Source of the DNA: Spirochaetaceae bacterium | GTDB lineage: Bacteria; Spirochaetota; Spirochaetia; B11-G9 | Length of the DNA stretch: 18,262 nucleotides | Direction: 5' to 3' | Assembly: GCA_030633365.1 (NCBI GenBank) | Contig: DAOVSY010000013.1 | Span: 1-18,262, forward strand | Part shown: positions 12,887-18,262 of the stretch, in pieces | Position numbering within the stretch: position 1 is the first letter of the stretch | Layout of the letters: every line of letters begins with the position of its first letter | Made by a program: the position numbers and the translations under genes | Notes under the pieces: model-generated | What the model was told of the DNA's origin: nothing | Databases searched by the model: none | What the model saw: the letters and a program-made list of their open reading frames with translations, nothing else

Positions 12887-15346
12887 ATGGCTAATAAAAA
12901 ATTAATTGAAATGCTCGAAAATTTTATACCCGGGGATTTAATTAATCAACTTAAGATAGTAGATGAAATTGAGTTACTTCTTACTAAAAAGAGTCTTAAG
13001 GAAGCTGAAAAAGAACTCCTTAGCCATGTAGCACAAAAATTTGAACTTCTTATGAAAGCAGGACCCCAGGAAGATATTGTAGCCTCTATAAAAAGTCTTA
13101 CATCCGCACTCTCTGCAGGAAAACCTAAAGCTGTAAAAAAAATAATATCCGAGGATAATGAACAAGTTGTAATTGAGGATATGGAGATTCTTGCATCCTT
13201 CCTCTCTGAAACAAATGAGCATCTTGAAAATATAGAGACAAAAATTGTTTCTTTGGAAAATATAGATGATCCTGAAATTATTAATGAAATTTTTAGATCA
13301 ATGCATACTATAAAGGGTGTAGCTTCCTTTCTTGGGTTAAATAAAATTAAAGATCTAAGCCATAGTCTTGAAAACCTGCTGGACAATTTACGCGATAATT
13401 TAATCTCAATTAACTCAGAATTAGTAGACATTCTTCTTGAAGGTACAGATACCCTTAATCAAATGATAAATGAACTTGAAATCTGGGCAAATAGTTTTGA
13501 AGATGGAATAATAACTGAAGTTTTTAAATCTGATATCGAGATTCAAGGTAATTTGGAAAATATCAAAAATTTTGGCAAAAATAGTAAAAAAAAGGAAAAT
13601 CTACAGGAAGATGATCTGATAACCCCGGAAATGACAAAACAGTTTGCAGAAGAATCTTTGGAACTTCTTGATACTGTGGAACACAGCATCCTGGAACTGG
13701 AAAAAAACCCTGAAAATCTTAAATTTATTGAAGAATCTTTTAGACTTATACATACTGTAAAAGGCAATTCCGGTTTCTTTTGGTTTGAAAGAATAGAAAA
13801 ACTTTGTATGGGAATTGAAACAGTTTTTGATTCTCTGCGTAAAAAAGATAAAATTGCTGACCACTCCATAGTCTCTTCTATACTCACTTCCATTGATATG
13901 ATCAGAGGATCTCTAAACGAAATAGCAGAGGGTAATCTTACTGAAGCACGAAATCCGGAGATTGATTCACAATATCATGATTCCCTTGGAAATATACTTA
14001 TTGAAATGGGTGCTGCCACTGAAGACACCATAGAAGAAGCACTTAATGTGCAGCAGAAAAAGCTGGGTGAAATTTTGGTGGAAAAAGGGAACGTTACTGA
14101 AAATCAACTGGAGAAAGCCTTAAAAAAACAAGGTAAAAAACAAAACCTACAGGCAGGTGGATCAAAAGTTCTATTAAAAAAGCAGGATATCAGAGTCAGC
14201 ACTGAAAGGCTTGATAAGCTATTTAACCTTGTAGGAGAACTTATTACAGCAGAAACTATGGTAATTCACCACCCGGAACTTGAAGGTCTTGAACTTAATC
14301 AATTTCAACAATCACTTACTGCATTATCTAAAATTACTAAAGAGATGCAGGAAGTTACAATGGCCATAAGAATGATTCCACTTGATGGTCTTTTTAATAA
14401 AATGAGAAGACTAATACGGGATCTTTCAAAGAAATTTGATAAAAAGATTGTTTTCCTCGTAAGTGGTGAAGATACAGAGATGGATAGAAATGTAATTGAT
14501 CAAATATCTGATCCTCTTGTTCATATTATTCGAAATGCAGTTGATCATGGAGTGGAAACAAGTACTAAACGTCAAAAAACTGGAAAAAATCCTGAGGGAA
14601 CCATTAAACTAAATGCAAAATACGAAGGCAATGAAATATGGATTTCTATCATCGATGATGGTAATGGTCTTAATAGAGATAGAATTTCAGAAATTGCTGT
14701 AGAAAAAGGTTTATTATCCCAGGAGCAGGTGTCATCTAAAGCTGATTCAGAAATATGGCCTTTGATATTTGAACCTGGATTTTCTACAAATAAAGTGGTA
14801 TCTGAAATTTCCGGCCGTGGTGTGGGAATGGATGTTGTAAAAAAGAATATAGAAAAACTAAGGGGAAAAGTTGAAATTTTAAGTGAATCACAAATAGGAA
14901 CCACTTTTATTCTGCAAATTCCCCTAACTTTGGCAATATTGGATGGTATACTTTTTAGATCAAATGACATGCTTTGCTCCATACCAACAACAGATATTAT
15001 TGAGTTTCATAAACCTGAAGCTAAACAGATAACAACAACAAGTATTAACCAACAGGTACTTAAACTTAGAGATGAAATTATTCCACTTGTAAAACTTTCT
15101 GAATTTTATGAACTTACAACAGAGAGTAAAGATTATACAGAAGGTATTTTGATAATAGCAACTGCATATGAAAAGAAAATAGCCATACTTGTAGATGAAA
15201 TAATTGGAAACCGGCAATTTGTTATAAAAGCTCTTCCGGAATATTTAAATAATGTAAAAGCTGTTTCGGGCTGCAGCATTCTGGGCGGAGGAGATGTCTG
15301 CCTGGTTATTGATACAGGGGCATTTATTTCTGAGGTACTGGAGTAA
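12887..15346 (+). CDS. cheA: Chemotaxis histidine kinase CheA with two HPt domains
   Basis: CheA autophosphorylates in response to receptors and passes phosphate to CheY and CheB. The 819-residue protein has a helical N-terminal region of unknown role (1-90), HPt domain 1 with H140 (SMHTIKG), HPt domain 2 with H289 (LIHTVKG), then two 24-residue LGxxLxxxG repeats (366-389 and 392-415). The dimerisation part starts near 435 (RVSTERLDKLFNLVGELI). The ATPase domain shows the N box (HIIRNAVDHG, 546-555), G1 (DDGNG, 590-594), the F box (FEPGFST, 628-634) and G2 (GRGVGMDVV, 643-651). A CheW-like domain (about 685-815) ends it. No classical P2 domain is recognised. AAAGGA sits 7 bases before the ATG and overlaps the stop of the preceding gene. 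Confidence 0.95.
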   Translation: MANKKLIEMLENFIPGDLINQLKIVDEIELLLTKKSLKEAEKELLSHVAQKFELLMKAGPQEDIVASIKSLTSALSAGKPKAVKKIISEDNEQVVIEDMEILASFLSETNEHLENIETKIVSLENIDDPEIINEIFRSMHTIKGVASFLGLNKIKDLSHSLENLLDNLRDNLISINSELVDILLEGTDTLNQMINELEIWANSFEDGIITEVFKSDIEIQGNLENIKNFGKNSKKKENLQEDDLITPEMTKQFAEESLELLDTVEHSILELEKNPENLKFIEESFRLIHTVKGNSGFFWFERIEKLCMGIETVFDSLRKKDKIADHSIVSSILTSIDMIRGSLNEIAEGNLTEARNPEIDSQYHDSLGNILIEMGAATEDTIEEALNVQQKKLGEILVEKGNVTENQLEKALKKQGKKQNLQAGGSKVLLKKQDIRVSTERLDKLFNLVGELITAETMVIHHPELEGLELNQFQQSLTALSKITKEMQEVTMAIRMIPLDGLFNKMRRLIRDLSKKFDKKIVFLVSGEDTEMDRNVIDQISDPLVHIIRNAVDHGVETSTKRQKTGKNPEGTIKLNAKYEGNEIWISIIDDGNGLNRDRISEIAVEKGLLSQEQVSSKADSEIWPLIFEPGFSTNKVVSEISGRGVGMDVVKKNIEKLRGKVEILSESQIGTTFILQIPLTLAILDGILFRSNDMLCSIPTTDIIEFHKPEAKQITTTSINQQVLKLRDEIIPLVKLSEFYELTTESKDYTEGILIIATAYEKKIAILVDEIIGNRQFVIKALPEYLNNVKAVSGCSILGGGDVCLVIDTGAFISEVLE

Positions 15347-15349
15347 ATT

Positions 15350-16186
15350 TTGAATACAGAAATGGTTTCTATTACAGAAAAGGAATTTAAACAGATATCT
15401 TCATTACTATACAGTAATTTTGGAATTAATTTAACCGATAACAAACAAACATTAGTAAGAGGCAGGTTAAACAAAATAATTAGAACAAAAGGTTATGGCA
15501 ACTTCACCAATTATTACAATGCTATTAAAGAAGATAAAACAGGTATGCTTCAAATAGAACTTGCTGATAATTTGTCTACTAATCACTCATATTTTTTTAG
15601 AGAAAATGAACATTTCAAATATTTAAGCACTAATATTCTTCCGCAGATTGAAAGTTCCAAAAGGCTGAAAGAACCATCTGAACTTAGAATTTGGTGTGCG
15701 GGATGTGCAGCTGGTGAAGAACCTTATACCCTGGCAATTCTGTTAAAAGAATATTTCAGCAATAGATTAACAGATATAAAACCTGTAATACTGGCAACTG
15801 ATATATCTACCAGTGCTTTAAGTTCTGCAAAAAGCGGAATTTATACACAGGATAAATTAAAATCAATGCCAGCTAAATATCTTGATAAATATTTTAATAA
15901 TATGGGAAATGGTAAATACAGTGTGAAACCAAATCTTAGAAAATTAATACTTTTCAAACGCCTAAACCTTATGAGGGACTCTTTCCCATTTTCAAATAAA
16001 TTCGATATTATTTTTTGTAGAAATGTAATGATATATTTTGATAAAGAAACCAGAGAGACTCTTATTTCAAAATATTATACCAACTTAACCAGTAATGGAA
16101 TATTGTTTATTGGCCATTCTGAAACCATAGGCAGGAATTCTCCTCAATTCCAATATATAATACCTGCAGTCTACAGGAAAAAGTGA
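15350..16186 (+). CDS. cheR: Chemotaxis protein methyltransferase CheR
   Basis: CheR methylates glutamates on chemoreceptors with S-adenosylmethionine, setting receptor sensitivity. The 278-residue length is typical. An N-terminal helical domain (about 1-75) precedes the SAM-dependent domain, which shows NHSYFFREN (78-86), the SAM-binding WCAGCAAGEEPYTLA (115-129), ATDIST (149-154), DIIFCRNVMIYFD (219-231) and ILFIGHSET (251-259). The start is probably TTG at 15350, because GGAG, which ends in the last cheA codon, is 6 bases upstream; the in-frame ATG at 15362 has no ribosome site of its own. It begins 3 bases after cheA and its stop overlaps the cheB start (TGATG). Confidence 0.94.
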   Translation: MNTEMVSITEKEFKQISSLLYSNFGINLTDNKQTLVRGRLNKIIRTKGYGNFTNYYNAIKEDKTGMLQIELADNLSTNHSYFFRENEHFKYLSTNILPQIESSKRLKEPSELRIWCAGCAAGEEPYTLAILLKEYFSNRLTDIKPVILATDISTSALSSAKSGIYTQDKLKSMPAKYLDKYFNNMGNGKYSVKPNLRKLILFKRLNLMRDSFPFSNKFDIIFCRNVMIYFDKETRETLISKYYTNLTSNGILFIGHSETIGRNSPQFQYIIPAVYRKK

Positions 16187-17238
16187 TGGGAAAAATAAAA
16201 GTACTTATAGTTGATGATTCGGCACTGGTAAGAAGTATCCTTTCAAAAGGTCTGGCAAATGATCCAGAAATAGAAGTAATAGGAACAGCTGCAGATGTAT
16301 ATATAGCAAGAGATATTATTGTTACTAAAAATCCTGATGTGATAACACTGGATGTAGAAATGCCAAAAATGGATGGTGTGGAATTCCTGAAAAAGCTCAT
16401 GCCCCAATACCCTGTTCCAGTTGTAATGGTATCTGCAATGACTGGTCCAAAGGCATCAATAACTATCGAGGCAATGGAAAGCGGGGCCATAGATTATGTA
16501 CTTAAACCATCTTCAAGTTTTGGAAATAAATTACATGAAATGATAGATGAACTAATTATAAAACTAAAAGTTGCTGCTAAAACAGATGTTTCACATTGGA
16601 AAAACATGAGCTACAATGGTTCAACAGTCGAAACTAAACAAAAAGAACTTCATGGAGGAACTGATAAAATTATTGTCATGGGTGCATCAACTGGAGGCAC
16701 TGTCGCTCTAAGAAAAATAATCGAACAATTTCCTCCCAATATGCCGGGTACAGTAATAGTGCAGCATATGCCTGGTGGTTTTACAAAGATGTTTGCTGAA
16801 AAACTTGATAAAGTATCAAAAGTTTCTGTCAAAGAAGCAGAAACCGGAGATAGGATTTTAAGAGGTACTGTACTTGTAGCACCAGGAGGTGAGACACATC
16901 TGGAAGTTGTTCGAACAGGTGGTCAATACAGAGTCAATTGTATAAAAGGTGAAAAAGTCAATGGCCATAAGCCATCTGTGGGAGTTCTGTTTAATTCTGT
17001 TGCAAAGCAAGTTGGATCAAATGCCATAGGGGTTATATTAACCGGAATGGGTAGAGATGGTGCATTCGCATTAAAGAATATGCTAACTAACGGAGCAAGA
17101 ACAATTGCTCAGGATGAAAAAACTTCAGTTGTTTTTGGGATGCCAATGGAAGCCTGGAAATGTGGAGGGGCAGAAGAATTAGTACCCCTTCAGAATATTA
17201 CCAATCGCTTAATTTCTATTTTGGAGGGTATGAAGTAA
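16186..17238 (+). CDS. cheB: Chemotaxis response regulator methylesterase/deamidase CheB
   Basis: CheB removes receptor methyl groups and can deamidate receptor glutamines when phosphorylated by CheA. The 350-residue protein has a receiver domain (1-125) with D10-D11, phosphoacceptor D56 (LDVEMPKMDG) and K107, a linker, and a methylesterase domain with the catalytic triad S168 (GASTGG), H194 (QHMPGG) and D291 (GMGRDGA). All key residues are present. I use the ATG at 16186, which shares a base with the cheR stop and has AGGA 7 bases upstream; a GTG one codon earlier is the alternative. Its TAA overlaps the cheD ATG. Confidence 0.96.
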   Translation: MGKIKVLIVDDSALVRSILSKGLANDPEIEVIGTAADVYIARDIIVTKNPDVITLDVEMPKMDGVEFLKKLMPQYPVPVVMVSAMTGPKASITIEAMESGAIDYVLKPSSSFGNKLHEMIDELIIKLKVAAKTDVSHWKNMSYNGSTVETKQKELHGGTDKIIVMGASTGGTVALRKIIEQFPPNMPGTVIVQHMPGGFTKMFAEKLDKVSKVSVKEAETGDRILRGTVLVAPGGETHLEVVRTGGQYRVNCIKGEKVNGHKPSVGVLFNSVAKQVGSNAIGVILTGMGRDGAFALKNMLTNGARTIAQDEKTSVVFGMPMEAWKCGGAEELVPLQNITNRLISILEGMK

Positions 17239-17714
17239 TGAGACATGATATAGGAATTGGTTACCTGAAAGCAACAGCCACTCCAGGAGATGAAATAAAA
17301 ACATATGCATTAGGATCCTGCGTAGCTGTAGTTCTATATGATAAAAAAACTAAAATAGCAGGAATGATACATATAGCTCTTCCAGATAGTGCAGTAAATG
17401 CTGAAAAGGCAAAAACTCTTCCTGGTTATTTTGTAGATACAGGCCTTCCTATTCTTTTAAAAGAGTTTAAAAAACTGGGTGGAGACAGAAAAAGCACTGT
17501 AATAAAAATTGCAGGAGGCTCAAGCATAATGGATGAAAATAAAACATTTGATATTGGTAAAAGAAATGCAATTGCTGTTAAACGATTTCTGTGGAAACAG
17601 GGATTAGGTGTTATGAAAGAAGATATTGGTGGAAAAATAAGTAGAACAGTTTCTATTAATACAGATACAGGCAAGGTTCTTTTATCAAATGCCAAAGATA
17701 AATGGGAAATTTAG
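17238..17714 (+). CDS. cheD: Chemoreceptor glutamine deamidase CheD
   Basis: CheD deamidates receptor glutamines and, in Bacillus and Thermotoga, also binds CheC, a CheY-P phosphatase. The 158-residue protein has YALGSC with catalytic C28, MIHIALP with H45, and GGKISR (131-136), the family's other hallmark. The start is the ATG at 17238 in a TAATG overlap with cheB; GGAGGG lies 9 bases upstream inside the end of cheB. The frame is open further upstream, but that part does not resemble CheD. CheD next to cheY and a likely CheC/CheX-type gene fits the Bacillus-like adaptation branch. Confidence 0.95.
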   Translation: MRHDIGIGYLKATATPGDEIKTYALGSCVAVVLYDKKTKIAGMIHIALPDSAVNAEKAKTLPGYFVDTGLPILLKEFKKLGGDRKSTVIKIAGGSSIMDENKTFDIGKRNAIAVKRFLWKQGLGVMKEDIGGKISRTVSINTDTGKVLLSNAKDKWEI

Positions 17715-17723
17715 GAGGTAGAT

Positions 17724-18092
17724 ATGAATTATAAACGAATACTTATTACTGATGATTCAGCAACTTCACGCATGATAGTAAAAAGATGCATTGAAATGGC
17801 TGGTTTTTTCGACATTGAGTACCTTGAAGCAGAGGATGGTCTACAGGGGCTCACTATACTTGATACAGAAAAAGTGGATCTTATAATTACTGACCTAAAG
17901 ATGCCCAAAATGGATGGAAAAACCTTTATTAGAAAACTAAAATCCAGCGAAGATAAAAAGGATATTCCTATAGTTGTTATATCCAGCCTGGATAATTCTG
18001 TATTAGAAGCGCGATTAAAAAGAGAAGGAGTTTTGGCAGTAATTGGTAAACCTTTAAGCCCTGCAAAAATTCTGGATTTTATGGAGGAATGA
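17724..18092 (+). CDS. cheY: Chemotaxis response regulator CheY
   Basis: This 122-residue, stand-alone receiver domain is the diffusible signal to the flagellar motor. It has the acidic pocket D10-D11, phosphoacceptor D57 (ITDLKMPKMDG), the switch serine near S87 and K109 in GKP. The position of the E. coli switch residue Tyr106 is a valine here (LAVIGKP). There is no output domain. A strong AGGAGGT ribosome site precedes the ATG, suggesting high expression compared with its coupled neighbours. It lies between cheD and the CheX/CheC-type gene, so it is the expected CheA target. Confidence 0.93.
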   Translation: MNYKRILITDDSATSRMIVKRCIEMAGFFDIEYLEAEDGLQGLTILDTEKVDLIITDLKMPKMDGKTFIRKLKSSEDKKDIPIVVISSLDNSVLEARLKREGVLAVIGKPLSPAKILDFMEE

Positions 18093-18097
18093 TAAAA

Positions 18098-18262
18098 ATG
18101 ACAAATGAATTAATAAAAGAAGCAATGATTAAAACAATAGAATCCGTATTTTCTGATATGATTTTTATTGATACATTACATATTGAAGAAAAACCAGAAT
18201 CTTTTGATTATACCCAAATTCTCTACATTGATATACTTTCACCTCATACCGGATATATTATT
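18098..18262 (+). CDS. Probable CheX/CheC-type chemotaxis protein, N-terminal part (partial)
   Basis: An open frame begins at ATG 18098, five bases after cheY, with GGAGG 10 bases upstream inside the cheY end, and runs off the window after 55 codons. The visible part starts with a helix containing EAMIKTIESVF and SDMIFID, followed by a strand (ILYIDI). This resembles the opening of CheX/CheC-like CheY-P phosphatases, which have a helix then a beta sheet. The catalytic ExxN motif would lie further on and cannot be seen. Position after cheY supports the call, but the fragment is too short to be sure. Confidence 0.55.
   Translation, partial: MTNELIKEAMIKTIESVFSDMIFIDTLHIEEKPESFDYTQILYIDILSPHTGYII

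Noticed and set aside
12946..13431. 161-codon reading frame antisense to cheA
   Set aside because: It is a low-complexity, Ser/Ile-rich shadow of the AT-rich cheA sequence, with no motifs.
14572..14982. 136-codon reading frame antisense to the CheA ATPase domain
   Set aside because: The sense strand carries intact N, G1, F and G2 boxes; the antisense frame shows no family features.
17160..17237. 26-residue N-terminal extension of CheD
   Set aside because: It lies wholly inside cheB, is not CheD-like, and the ATG at 17238 has a strong ribosome site.

Overview
This AT-rich window holds two complete biosynthesis or transport blocks and the first part of a chemotaxis cluster. The gene mix (SorC-type regulator, tripartite tricarboxylate transporter, trp operon, and a che cluster with cheR, cheB, cheD, cheY and a probable cheX) fits a motile, free-living, low-GC Gram-negative-type bacterium. 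A spirochaete (Spirochaeta-like) is my best guess, from gene content only and at moderate confidence; no rRNA or tRNA is present to confirm it.

Layout. (1) 3-287, + strand: the 3' end of a SorC/DeoR-type sugar-sensing regulator. (2) 288-565: non-coding, with three small palindromic REP-like repeats; the last one contains the folE2 stop codon. (3) 566-4780, - strand, read right to left: tctA, tctC, tctB (a tripartite tricarboxylate transporter), then queD and folE2 (early steps of 7-deazaguanine/pterin synthesis). (4) 4781-5059: a divergent control region with two near-identical palindromic operator-like sites, one at the putative tctA promoter and one just after the putative trp promoter. (5) 5060-11451, + strand: a tightly coupled trpE-trpGD-trpCF-trpB-trpA operon covering all chorismate-to-tryptophan steps, with the same order and the same two fusions as in E. 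coli. (6) 11600-18262, + strand: a che operon of an MCP-like membrane signalling protein, cheA, cheR, cheB, cheD, cheY and the start of a probable cheX/cheC-type gene cut by the window end.

How the parts work together. The trp genes form one translationally coupled unit: most junctions overlap or are separated by 1 base. The shared operator-like repeats suggest that the transporter and the trp operon answer to one regulator, which would make the transporter's substrate related to aromatic metabolism; this is inference. In the che block, CheA phosphorylates CheY and CheB, while CheR, CheB and CheD adjust receptor modification. No separate cheW or cheZ is seen. The first gene carries an MCP-type signalling tip and also a CheZ-like D-x-T-x-Q motif, so it may link receptor-array binding to CheY dephosphorylation. 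CheA has two HPt domains and a tandem LGxxLxxxG repeat resembling the c-di-GMP-binding MshEN motif. I consider these two proteins and the paired operators the most interesting items.
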